Below, one piece after another: positions 1-7,075 of a DNA stretch of 27,008 bases; the first letter of the stretch is position 1; each line of letters starts with the position of its first letter. This DNA is from a virus: positions 1-27,008 of the IMG/VR virus record IMGVR_UViG_3300033108_000003, one strand, 5' to 3'. The notes beneath the pieces were generated by a model. That model saw only the letters and a program-made list of their open reading frames with translations, made no database searches and was not told where the DNA came from. A program made the translations under genes and the position numbers.

Positions 1-2
1 CC

Positions 3-1052
3 GGCACGTACACCAACACAGCCCCGATAACGGCCAAAACCCTCCCCATTGACCAGGGCGGCACGATTCGCGTCAAAGGGTATTCCTTTCAGGGACTGCC
101 GCAGCACGGCACAGCAAAGGCGCGTTTACTCGCTGCGGGAACGGCGATAACCGACTATTCAGATATGACGGGGGTGCTGGACCGCACCGTTGCAATAACC
201 GACATTCTGGCGTCAGACGTTCAAGCCGAAGTGCTTTTGCAGTATGACGGCACTCCCGTTGCAGCCACGGCATTCAACGATCCTGTGTACGCCAACAAAT
301 TGCCCGATGCCCCGTCTACATTCGTAGGGTTTGAGGTGTATTTTGCTCCTCCTCCTTATCCTTTTGCACTGAATGCCAGCAACAAGGCCGCAAATTCGTT
401 TACGCTGTCCTTCAGCAATGCCGGCGTTCCAACCGCTACCGCCTACTACGTTTGGCGCAAGCAGGTCGGGGAATCCGAGTTCTCCCGCTGGCCGGATGCT
501 GATACCAGTTTTGTCACTACCAGCATCCCGATTACCGGCGTCACCTCTGGCGACACATGGGCCGTCTCCGCGATGGTGGACGGCGTGGAGTCGGCTCAGA
601 GTGAGGGGTTGGTGGTGGATCTGCAAACTGACTACGAAGTGGCCGCTGTTGTTGCGCCTATGTCATTTGTAGGTGTTGTCCCTACCATTACAGTATCTAA
701 AACCGTCACCTCCGCAGTAGGCAGTATCCCCTTAACAGGTGTCATACCTGCCGCAACTAGCGCAAAGCGCGTAACTTCTGTTGTGGGCAACATGACCATT
801 GCAGGCGGAGTCCCTTTTGTCTCGGACAAACATGCCTACCTTGTGACCGCTGTAACGGCCAACATGACCATTACCGGCGTTGTCCCTGTCGTGGTAGCGG
901 TACGCACTCAAACTGCCGTGGTTGCCGAAATGCCGTTAGAAGGTGTGCGACCCGAAATCACCGACCCTCCTATACGCGCCCCGGCGTTGCAGCTTTACGT
1001 ATGGGACGGGGCGGAGTGGTTTGAAACTTCGCTCCAAACGCTAGTAGCATGA
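3..1052 (+). CDS. Tail-associated protein, C-terminal part (5' truncated by window edge)
   Basis: The frame is open from the first bases of the window, so this is the C-terminal 349 residues of a longer protein. An ATG at 165 is internal and is not the start. The middle (roughly residues 120-205) looks like a fibronectin-III-type beta sandwich, with alternating hydrophobics and a Tyr-Tyr-Val-Trp strand. It is followed by five copies of a 22-24-residue repeat ending in Gly-Val-x-Pro, and a short Trp-rich tail (YVWDGAEWFETS). This composition is usual for phage tail fibres or tail-tip proteins that act outside the cell. Position upstream of a tailspike and endolysin agrees. I do not recognise a specific family; the tail assignment rests on composition and neighbours. 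Confidence 0.6.
   Translation, partial: GTYTNTAPITAKTLPIDQGGTIRVKGYSFQGLPQHGTAKARLLAAGTAITDYSDMTGVLDRTVAITDILASDVQAEVLLQYDGTPVAATAFNDPVYANKLPDAPSTFVGFEVYFAPPPYPFALNASNKAANSFTLSFSNAGVPTATAYYVWRKQVGESEFSRWPDADTSFVTTSIPITGVTSGDTWAVSAMVDGVESAQSEGLVVDLQTDYEVAAVVAPMSFVGVVPTITVSKTVTSAVGSIPLTGVIPAATSAKRVTSVVGNMTIAGGVPFVSDKHAYLVTAVTANMTITGVVPVVVAVRTQTAVVAEMPLEGVRPEITDPPIRAPALQLYVWDGAEWFETSLQTLVA
642..966 (+). repeat. Five tandem copies of a 22-24-codon protein repeat
   Basis: Within the truncated tail protein, five units share the pattern (V/T)xxVxx(M/I)xxxGVxPxxxxxxxx. Recognisable cores are MSFVGVVP, IPLTGVIP, MTIAGGVP, MTITGVVP and MPLEGVRP. The nucleotide sequence has diverged between units, so this is an old protein-level duplication. 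It probably forms a short repetitive beta stalk. Confidence 0.7.
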
Positions 1053-1098
1053 CATTTAATTCCATTGCGGGAGAACACCCGCCACAAAGGAGCCTCAA

Positions 1099-1548
1099 AT
1101 GGCAACAGCACAAAGCAATACCATGTGGAACAACTTCAAGTACCTGACCCTTGGCGGTTACGCCAACTGTCGCACGGACACCTTTAAGGCGGTCCTCGTC
1201 ACTACCGGTTTCACCCAGAACATTGACGACGATTACGGGCTGGCTAACATTACCTATATAACCAGCAACCTGCAAAACAGCGGCGTGGAAACCCTCACCT
1301 CCACCTCCGTCAACCAGGACGACACCAACAACGCGCCATACTTCACCTCCGCACCTGTGACATTCACGGCTACCGGCGCAGTTACCGCAATCGGCATGGT
1401 TATCTATGACGACACCGTTGCGTCCCCGACCGCCGATCCCCTCGCCTGTTACGTCCTTTTCGACGCGACCAAAACCCTGGCATCGGGTGACACCCTTACC
1501 ATCACCCCCCCCGCTACAGGCTCGACTTACGGCTGGTGGAAAGTCTAA
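1099..1548 (+). CDS. Small phage structural-type protein
   Basis: This 149-residue protein has no signal peptide or membrane segment. It is rich in Thr, Asn, Ala and beta strands. It contains the segments DTFKAVLVTTGF near residue 25 and GMVIYDDT near residue 95, which I recognise as typical of a widespread family of short phage virion proteins without an agreed name. The start follows an AAGGAG ribosome site with about seven bases of spacing. It lies between two tail genes, so a role in the tail, or as a decoration or adaptor, is likely. That role is inferred from context. Confidence 0.6.
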   Translation: MATAQSNTMWNNFKYLTLGGYANCRTDTFKAVLVTTGFTQNIDDDYGLANITYITSNLQNSGVETLTSTSVNQDDTNNAPYFTSAPVTFTATGAVTAIGMVIYDDTVASPTADPLACYVLFDATKTLASGDTLTITPPATGSTYGWWKV

Positions 1549-1555
1549 TCTCATG

Positions 1556-1577
1556 GCCCCGGTGTAACAGCCGGGGC
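1556..1577 (+). other. Intercistronic GC hairpin
   Basis: GCCCCGG and CCGGGGC form a 7-bp stem around an 8-base loop, between the stop at 1548 and the AGGAGG of the tailspike gene. There is no U-tract, so it is not a standard terminator. It may protect or process the mRNA. Similar short GC stems sit just upstream of ribosome sites near 19262 and 20474. Confidence 0.45.
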
Positions 1578-1593
1578 GCTCTCAGGAGGCCGC

Positions 1594-3837
1594 ATGGCAA
1601 CAAATGCCCAATCCATTCAATTTTTGCTCTCTCAGGTGCGCGCCTCCGGTGTGGTGCTTTCAGGCGGCACCGTGGAGTTTTTTGCCGCAGGGACGGAGAT
1701 AAACAAGACCATATGGACCGACAGGGGGAAGACGCAAGAGGCCGCAAACCCCTACACCCTTGATGCCAACGGCACCGCGCAACTCTACGGGGATGGGCTG
1801 TATCGCATGGTCGTCAAGGACTCGGCGGGAGTCACCAAGTACGACCGGGATTATCAGGCGTTCAAGGACGCTTCGGGCTACTCCTACGACCTGGCGGATT
1901 ACGACTCCCTTTCCGCCGCGATAACCGCCATTGGCTCCACTAAGGCAACTTTGCAATTTGGGGCTGACATTCCCCTTACGGCTAACGTGGTCGTCCCGGC
2001 CAACATCGACCTAGTGAGTTACAACGGGGCAAAAATCATCCGTGGCAGCTACACCATCACCGGCCTGAAAACCGCGACCCCTGAGCTTTTCGGCGGGGCC
2101 GTGGGGGTGTCTACCGACAGCGGTGCGGCAATCAACGCGGCGGCGGCGAGTTGTAAGCGGCTTCTATTCCCTGCCGGGAATGACAGGTATTACAGCTCCA
2201 TTGCGCTGGCAATCCCTGCCGGGGTCGACGTAAAGATGGAGAACGGGGTGACCATCACCGCCGCATCGGGAACGGCGCTTGTAGGGATGACGGTAGGCAG
2301 CGCGGGGGTGTCCAACGGCGGCGTGAAGCTGGAAGGGATCGACATTACCCGCACCAATCTCGGCACCTGGGGCGATACCTCCCATGTCGGCCTTCTGCTC
2401 TACAATTGCAGTTCCGCCAATGTCAGCATCAAGCAGGTTACCCGCTTTGGCGGGATCAACCTCAAGGCGTTCGGTTCGGGGGCTGGCTTCCAGTACAGCG
2501 AAATTGTTCTTGGGGATATGGGCCATGCGGCCTACGAGGTTGTCCTTTCTAACGAAAATTCCGGCTACGTCAATCAAAACAATTGGTATGGCGGGCGTTT
2601 CTGGGTGCTGACCGGCATCACCGACTCCAACCGGAACGGGATCACCATCACGTCCGATGACGGGTCGTATCTCAGCAACAACAATAACCATTTTTATAAC
2701 CCCAACTTTGAACTTGGACTTAGCAAAACTTCCACCGGCTTCACTGTCGTCCATGGCGTAAGCAACTACGTCCATGGATGTCGCAGCGAAGGCAATGACC
2801 TTGTTGCCAAGTTCCAGAACGCCTCCGCCGCTAACACGGTGGTGATGGGCTACGACATAGCCACTTCCACTGCATACAGCAACACATCCAGTTCCAGCGA
2901 CAACTACGTTTACACGTCAACCGAAATGGCACGGCTGGCTTACAACAAGCCTGTCTTTGTGGCAAGAGACTTAGCAGGAATAACCAACGTCTACAACGGA
3001 GCCGGGACGTATTACACCCAAGGGATGAGCTACAACACCAATGGGAACATTGGCAACACCACGGCAACCCTCACGCTCAAAAACGACAGCATAGAAATAT
3101 CAACCCGCCCCGTGGGGGTGAAGGTGGATACCTCCACGGTCAAGTCATTCCTCCTTTCTCGCACCGGCACCGCAGGGGGCCGCGTGGTTGTCGCCTGCTA
3201 CGACAGCAACGGCGCTTTGCTCACCAGTTCAGGCGGCGGGCATCCCTACGTTGTAGGCGTGACCGGGGCGGCGTTCTCGTACTCGGCTAACCATGGGGGA
3301 GTGTATCAGACCGGCTCCGATTCCCTGACCCCGCAGCGGTTCACCGTGGGAAGCGATGTTAAGTCCATATGGGTAGGTGTAGCGGGCGGAAGTGCCAACG
3401 CGGTTATTAACGCCTTCGCGCTCTACACCAATGACGCCAACGCGCCTACTGTGACCACGGGGGCAACACCCGTGCCAATGGGCAGGCTTGCCGTTGCCGT
3501 CCCCTCTGTTGGGACGCATGACCTAGGCGTTAGGTACGTCAACGCCACGCCCGCAGTGGGTCAGCCTAAAGCCTGGGTAACCACCGTTGCCGGGACGTTT
3601 GGCACCCTTTCCGCGACCACGGGCAACATTACCACCGGCACGACCGCCCTTGTCGTCAACGATGCCAGCGGGCTAGCGTATGGCATGTATATCACCATTG
3701 CGGGTGTCTCAGGGGTGAAGCGAATAACGAAGATTGTAGGCACGGCGGTCACTATCGACAGCGCAGCCAATGCCACCGTGACCGGAGCAGCAATAGCATA
3801 TCAGACGCCTACACTCACCAGCGAGGGCAACCTATGA
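1594..3837 (+). CDS. Tailspike / tail fibre with predicted beta-helix
   Basis: This 747-residue protein starts 4 bases after an AGGAGG. The first 75 residues carry a module common at the N-terminus of phage fibres (VEFFAAGTEINKTIWTD, then LDANGTAQLYGDGLYRMVVKD), probably a virion-attachment or capping domain. Residues about 100-480 show periodic short beta strands with Asn, Gly and Ser turns, including an Asn-rich ladder (SNNNNHFYNPNF). This resembles the parallel beta-helix of pectate-lyase-like tailspikes. The C-terminal 200 residues form separate beta domains, the last a 60-residue Thr/Val-rich module. It should recognise, and perhaps cleave, a surface polysaccharide of the host. Catalytic residues cannot be named. 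Its stop overlaps the endolysin start (ATGA). Confidence 0.75.
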   Translation: MATNAQSIQFLLSQVRASGVVLSGGTVEFFAAGTEINKTIWTDRGKTQEAANPYTLDANGTAQLYGDGLYRMVVKDSAGVTKYDRDYQAFKDASGYSYDLADYDSLSAAITAIGSTKATLQFGADIPLTANVVVPANIDLVSYNGAKIIRGSYTITGLKTATPELFGGAVGVSTDSGAAINAAAASCKRLLFPAGNDRYYSSIALAIPAGVDVKMENGVTITAASGTALVGMTVGSAGVSNGGVKLEGIDITRTNLGTWGDTSHVGLLLYNCSSANVSIKQVTRFGGINLKAFGSGAGFQYSEIVLGDMGHAAYEVVLSNENSGYVNQNNWYGGRFWVLTGITDSNRNGITITSDDGSYLSNNNNHFYNPNFELGLSKTSTGFTVVHGVSNYVHGCRSEGNDLVAKFQNASAANTVVMGYDIATSTAYSNTSSSSDNYVYTSTEMARLAYNKPVFVARDLAGITNVYNGAGTYYTQGMSYNTNGNIGNTTATLTLKNDSIEISTRPVGVKVDTSTVKSFLLSRTGTAGGRVVVACYDSNGALLTSSGGGHPYVVGVTGAAFSYSANHGGVYQTGSDSLTPQRFTVGSDVKSIWVGVAGGSANAVINAFALYTNDANAPTVTTGATPVPMGRLAVAVPSVGTHDLGVRYVNATPAVGQPKAWVTTVAGTFGTLSATTGNITTGTTALVVNDASGLAYGMYITIAGVSGVKRITKIVGTAVTIDSAANATVTGAAIAYQTPTLTSEGNL

Positions 3838-4259
3838 CAAAGCGCATTGATACCTTAGAGGCAGATTTCAAGCCGATAGTGGAAGAACTGCTAGCCAAGA
3901 CGGAAGCCGCCACTAACCGCAAGTGGGCTATCTCGGATGCACGGCGCACTATGGCTGAACAGCGGGCGATTTATTCGCAAGGAAGGACCAAGCCGGGAAA
4001 GGTAGTCAGCAACGCCAAGCCGGGGCAATCCGCGCATAACTTCGGTTATGCCGTGGACCTCTGGCCCCTCAAGGCCAACGGTGATTTTGATTGGGGGGCA
4101 AAGGTGGATCTGTTCAAGACCATGGGGAAGATTGCCGAAGAGTTGGGGCTTACCTGGGGAGGGGGCTGGCGTACTCTCATAGACTACCCCCACATAGAGC
4201 ACCCCAAGTGGAAGCAGCAGCAAGCCGCATGGCGCGAGGGCCGCATTGAAATCGTTTAG
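3834..4259 (+). CDS. Endolysin, M15-type L-Ala-D-Glu (VanY-like) peptidase
   Basis: This 141-residue zinc peptidase is expected to cut peptide stems of peptidoglycan at lysis. The M15 signature is visible: SAHNFGYAVD around residues 66-75 supplies the zinc ligands His68 and Asp75, and YPHIEHP supplies His120. SDARRT and YSQGRT near residues 34-52 match the conserved upstream loop. The length is that of a single catalytic domain with no cell-wall-binding domain, as is usual for phages of Gram-negative hosts. There is no signal peptide, so release should need a holin, which is not obvious nearby. Translation is coupled to the tailspike gene by an ATGA overlap. Confidence 0.9.
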   Translation: MTKRIDTLEADFKPIVEELLAKTEAATNRKWAISDARRTMAEQRAIYSQGRTKPGKVVSNAKPGQSAHNFGYAVDLWPLKANGDFDWGAKVDLFKTMGKIAEELGLTWGGGWRTLIDYPHIEHPKWKQQQAAWREGRIEIV

Positions 4260-4488
4260 CGTGCTGGCATTGTTGTTTCTTACCGGCTGTATCGGCCTAG
4301 GCACCAGGGAATCCTCCGTACTCCTTCCAGACGGCAAGATTTACAAAGTACGCTGTCAGTCAGACGGGAAAGTAGATTACGACGATGGTGCGGTGAAGAT
4401 AACCGTTGACAACCGTGGACCGGCAGGGCAGGTATTTGGCGCGGCGGGGGCGGCGGTGATGAGGGCGAAGGAGTTGGTTGAAAAATAA
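4246..4488 (+). CDS. Small lipoprotein of the lysis region
   Basis: This 80-residue protein starts at a TTG overlapping the endolysin end by 14 bases. This start gives Lys at position 2 and a hydrophobic stretch ending in the lipobox LTGC (Cys near 14), so export and lipid attachment are predicted. The mature part contains VLLPDGKIYKVRC and a Gly/Ala-rich segment near the C-terminus. Position directly after the endolysin suggests a lysis accessory such as an outer-membrane spanin. However, it lacks the Pro-rich body of typical Rz1 proteins and no inner-membrane partner is visible. The ribosome site is weak. The lipoprotein call is firm; the spanin role is speculative. Confidence 0.65.
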   Translation: MKSFSVLALLFLTGCIGLGTRESSVLLPDGKIYKVRCQSDGKVDYDDGAVKITVDNRGPAGQVFGAAGAAVMRAKELVEK

Positions 4489-4493
4489 AAAAT

Positions 4494-4512
4494 GCCCCCG
4501 GAGAGAGGGGGC
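4494..4512 (-). terminator. GC hairpin with U-tract on the minus strand
   Basis: GCCCCC (4494-4499) pairs with GGGGGC (4507-4512) around GGAGAGA. Read leftward, the stem is followed by ATTTTTTATTTTTC, a good intrinsic-terminator tail. Read rightward there is no U-run. It would stop the leftward transcript from the 5077-8996 unit before it runs antisense into the tail genes. Confidence 0.55.
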
Positions 4513-4592
4513 GAATTGCATGACGTGGGAAGCGGATATGCTCAAAGCAGTATAGGGAAATGATTGCAGGTTGTCAACAAAAAGGGGGCTGT

Positions 4593-4763
4593 ATGGAAGA
4601 AGGCACCTATTGTACCTATGCCGGGGCAATTTGCTTGCACCACAACACCACCCGCTGCGCTGCACAGTCAGTCCTGAAACATTGCAATGTCCTCAAGGAG
4701 GCCGCTAATGACGCCAATCGTTGTGAATCAGCCGCAGATAATGCAGCACCCGAAAGACCCTGA
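4593..4763 (+). CDS. Possible small Cys-rich protein
   Basis: This 56-codon frame starts after AAGGGGG with 4-5 bases of spacing. Its first 40 residues hold four cysteines and two histidines (CTYAGAICLHHNTTRC, then KHC), a spacing that could bind a metal. The last 56 bases overlap the DUF1353 gene in another frame, and that part of the protein has low-complexity Ala/Asn/Glu character. No family is recognised. It could be a real small gene or a chance frame in the 220-base gap after the lipoprotein. Confidence 0.35.
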   Translation: MEEGTYCTYAGAICLHHNTTRCAAQSVLKHCNVLKEAANDANRCESAADNAAPERP

Positions 4764-5076
4764 CAAGTGGATACTCCTTAAGAAGTTCCGCGAGGTGCCA
4801 GCGGGGTTTGTGTTCGACTTCGCCAGCATCCCCCGCGCCCTCTGGTGGCTTATTTCCCCAACTGAGTTAGGCGACGTTGGCCCTCTGGTGCACGACTATT
4901 CGTACCGCCTTGCCACTGGCTCTCGCGCCGCAGCCGATAAGCAATTCCTAGAGGACATGAAAGCAGACGGCATTACCAAGTGGAAGCGCAATGCCGCCTA
5001 TGCTGCCGTGCGAGCTTTCGGGTGGATGGCGTGGGGGAAAAGCCCGGTGGTTATTGAGGAGTTGCAACCTTCCTAA
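4708..5076 (+). CDS. DUF1353 family phage protein
   Basis: This 122-residue protein matches the DUF1353 pattern: a GFVFDFASIPRALWWL segment followed by a conserved HDYSYR near residues 54-60. I chose the ATG at 4708 because an AAGGAGG ends six bases before it. An in-frame ATG at 4687 has no such site. DUF1353 proteins are frequent in phage lysis or late regions and are of unknown function; the conserved Asp and His suggest a small hydrolase-like fold, which is only a guess. Its stop abuts the stop of the convergent minus-strand gene with no gap. Confidence 0.75.
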   Translation: MTPIVVNQPQIMQHPKDPDKWILLKKFREVPAGFVFDFASIPRALWWLISPTELGDVGPLVHDYSYRLATGSRAAADKQFLEDMKADGITKWKRNAAYAAVRAFGWMAWGKSPVVIEELQPS

Positions 5077-5304
5077 CTACTTTTCTGTAAAGGTGGTCCA
5101 TTTTCTTCCTGCTGTTTTGCAACCTTCCCATTGCACGTTATTGGCTTCCAGTGCGGCAAGCACTGACCGGATAGCTTTTGCGTCAAGCATGTCGGTATAA
5201 CGTTCACTGCCTTTAACGGCACTGCCATAAAGGACTTGCATTTTGCGCTCGTTCAATTCAAGCCTTTCCGCCAACTTCACTAGCCGCTGTACTTCCTTCT
5301 TCAC
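5077..5304 (-). CDS. Hypothetical protein, last gene of the leftward unit
   Basis: This 75-residue protein starts at a GTG, with GGGAGGG three bases upstream on the minus strand. It is mostly helical and charged at the N-terminus (MKKEVQRLVKLAERLELNER), with an Ala/Leu helix near residue 45 and a basic Trp-containing tail (GRKWTTFTEK). No family is recognised. It follows the Rad52-like gene by 24 bases and is probably co-transcribed with it, so a recombination accessory role is possible but unsupported. Confidence 0.55.
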   Translation of the reverse strand: MKKEVQRLVKLAERLELNERKMQVLYGSAVKGSERYTDMLDAKAIRSVLAALEANNVQWEGCKTAGRKWTTFTEK

Positions 5305-5328
5305 TCTTCCCTCCCTGCCTCTCGGCTG

Positions 5329-6210
5329 TTAATACGGCGGCGCTGCCAATGGGCAGCTCGGCGCATGGTTGCCGCCTGTCTCCCGGCACTCTGAGCACAT
5401 TTCGGTGTTCTTCTCCGCTTGCTTCACGGCAGACTCCAGCTTGTGGCAAAGCACCTGTAGCTGCTTGCCGTCCATCTTGCGGTAATCCTCCTTCCCTTCC
5501 ACCATGTTGCCATCCCGCCCCTTGAACGTGGTCAACGCCGCTATCTCCTGCTTCTTGGCGGCTACATCGCTGCCGAAGAGAGTATCTAGGGCGGCTTTGA
5601 CGCGGGGGAAGTATTTGGCCTGATCCTCCGAAAGTGCAGGGGTATGGCTACCCTCTCCCCCCTTCGCCCCCTGTGCGCCGGATTTGGCCGCTTGCGGGCG
5701 GGGTTGCTCAGGCTGTTGATGCTGCGTGTTTGATGCCGGTTGAGGCAAAGCCCACGCTGGCAATTTAGGCGGATTCCACTTGAAATAGGTATTGTCCTTA
5801 GTCTTGCCCCGGTACTCGCCGTTGTCGGCAATGGTGGCAAAACCCGCCTCTAGGTTGTAGAGGTAACGGCCAATGCCCCACTGTACCCCGGCGCGTTTCA
5901 TGGCATCGGACAAGCCGCCCTTCGTCGCCTCAACTTGGGTATTGTCGGCCCCGTCCCACTTTGTGACCCACTCGTCACCGCACCGGATGGACAAGCCGCA
6001 AATCACCCCGCCCTGTGGCCCCGCGTGGTATTCGTTCTTCCAGTTTTCAGGGCTGCACACGTCGTCAAGCCGCTGCATGATAGCGCGGTTAGTGATGTAG
6101 GCAAGGCACATGGCCCATATCTTGCCGTCCTTTGTTTTACCGCACTCTTGCAGCCGCCACTCCACGTCGCTAGCCGGGAATGGTTCTCTTAGCTTTGCAA
6201 AGTCAATCAT
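5329..6210 (-). CDS. Rad52/Rad22-type single-strand annealing protein
   Basis: This 293-residue protein should bind and anneal single-stranded DNA in phage recombination or replication restart. Residues 1-160 carry the Rad52/22 family pattern: FPASDVEWRLQE at the start, the central segment GADNTQVEATKGGLSDAMKR, and WGIGRYLYNLE at 111-121. A Pro/Gln-rich linker follows. The C-terminal 60 residues hold a helix and the arrangement CSEC, x6, H, x3, C, which could bind zinc. The ATG at 6210 is chosen because GAGAGGTGAG precedes it; the frame is open further upstream without a ribosome site. It lies 43 bases after the RepL-like gene. No exonuclease partner is seen next to it. Confidence 0.85.
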   Translation of the reverse strand: MIDFAKLREPFPASDVEWRLQECGKTKDGKIWAMCLAYITNRAIMQRLDDVCSPENWKNEYHAGPQGGVICGLSIRCGDEWVTKWDGADNTQVEATKGGLSDAMKRAGVQWGIGRYLYNLEAGFATIADNGEYRGKTKDNTYFKWNPPKLPAWALPQPASNTQHQQPEQPRPQAAKSGAQGAKGGEGSHTPALSEDQAKYFPRVKAALDTLFGSDVAAKKQEIAALTTFKGRDGNMVEGKEDYRKMDGKQLQVLCHKLESAVKQAEKNTEMCSECRETGGNHAPSCPLAAPPY

Positions 6211-6253
6211 CTCACCTCTCCCCCTGATATCCGCACCGATCACAAAACCGCCG

Positions 6254-6694
6254 CTACTTCGCCTTCTTGTTAAGCAGTGAGTATGCCTCATACACCGCTT
6301 GCCGGTCATCCCCCGCCGCCTTGCAAGCATAGCCTGGGTTTACCATGTAAACATGAGGCGTCCTCTGTCTGATGTAGTCCATTTCCATAAGCTGCGCTTT
6401 GGCCCTCGCAATGGATGCCGTTGACATATCCATGCGCTCTTGGATTTCCGCAACCGGGGCAATGGCTACGTTCTGCTTGTCCATGACTACTTTCAGGTAG
6501 TCCAGCAAGTCCCTAGCCGATTGGTTCATTTCCTTTGGATACATACGATATCCCCTTTCAGGTAGAAAAATCTTTACAAAGTTAACGTCTTGAATCTTCT
6601 GCTTGACCAGAACGGCGCGTTCAACTTCGCCGGTCTTGATATCAACAGTCTCTTTAGTGCCGGAATAGCGGTAAATCTTTCGTGAATTGCGCAT
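6254..6694 (-). CDS. RepL-like plasmid replication initiator (winged helix)
   Basis: From the ATG at 6694 the product is 146 residues. The N-terminus has VDIKTGEVE followed by VNFVKIF, both typical of RepL (plasmid replication protein) family members. Residues 60-120 form a winged helix: ARDLLDYLKVVMDKQNV, then an HTH around residues 81-112 and a wing ending VYMVNPGYA. RepL proteins start plasmid replication at an origin often within or near their own gene. An upstream GTG at 6763 would add 23 residues but spans the 6736-6749 palindrome, so the shorter start is preferred. Neither start has a good ribosome site. It could instead be a winged-helix regulator. Confidence 0.6.
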   Translation of the reverse strand: MRNSRKIYRYSGTKETVDIKTGEVERAVLVKQKIQDVNFVKIFLPERGYRMYPKEMNQSARDLLDYLKVVMDKQNVAIAPVAEIQERMDMSTASIARAKAQLMEMDYIRQRTPHVYMVNPGYACKAAGDDRQAVYEAYSLLNKKAK

Positions 6695-6735
6695 GTGGAA
6701 AGGTATCACAGGCGTATCTGCCGTGCAATATCTTT

Positions 6736-6749
6736 TATCACCGGTGATA
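6736..6749. promoter_or_regulatory. Perfect palindrome upstream of the RepL-like gene
   Basis: TATCACCGGTGATA is a perfect 14-bp palindrome 42 bases upstream of the preferred RepL start, in the only gap of the leftward unit longer than 80 bases. A partial relative, GTATCACAGGCGTATC, lies near 6703. The half-site resembles lambda-type repressor half-sites (TATCACC). It is probably an operator for an internal promoter, or an initiator-binding site. Confidence 0.5.
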
Positions 6750-6850
6750 CAGAAAAATCGCACGGTTGATAAAAAAAGAGTACTATCTTGCTGTTTTTGC
6801 GAGGGGTGCCTTCTCTTCTATCTTATACACTGGAAAAGTGGCGCTTCAGC

Positions 6851-7075
6851 CTAAGTACCAAATGTGAAATGCCGCCCTGCGCCGCTATGCCTCAACACCT
6901 CCCCCGCCCTCTTCGCCGCCTCTTGATACTTCCCTGCCTCCACCACTACCGCTGTAAACGTCTCTGCCCCCGCGTACCTCTTGGCCAGTTCTTCAGCCTG
7001 GGCCAGCGGCATAAAAGGGGAGCGGCGGAAACAGGCACCGGAGGGGAGGCGGAGTTCTACGGTGTGGGTGGTCAT
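6851..7075 (-). CDS. Hypothetical protein of the leftward unit
   Basis: This 74-residue protein overlaps the DHH gene stop by ATGA, showing translational coupling. It has a short beta N-terminus (THTVELRLPSGACF), a helix around LAQAEELAKRYAG, a hydrophobic strand (FTAVVVEAG) and a basic helix. The alternation could form a small alpha/beta fold. No family is recognised. It is the last gene before the 156-base gap that carries the palindrome. Confidence 0.6.
   Translation of the reverse strand: MTTHTVELRLPSGACFRRSPFMPLAQAEELAKRYAGAETFTAVVVEAGKYQEAAKRAGEVLRHSGAGRHFTFGT

Noticed and set aside
2164-2775. 203-codon minus-strand frame opposite the tailspike
   Set aside because: Shadow of a clear beta-helix gene on the plus strand.
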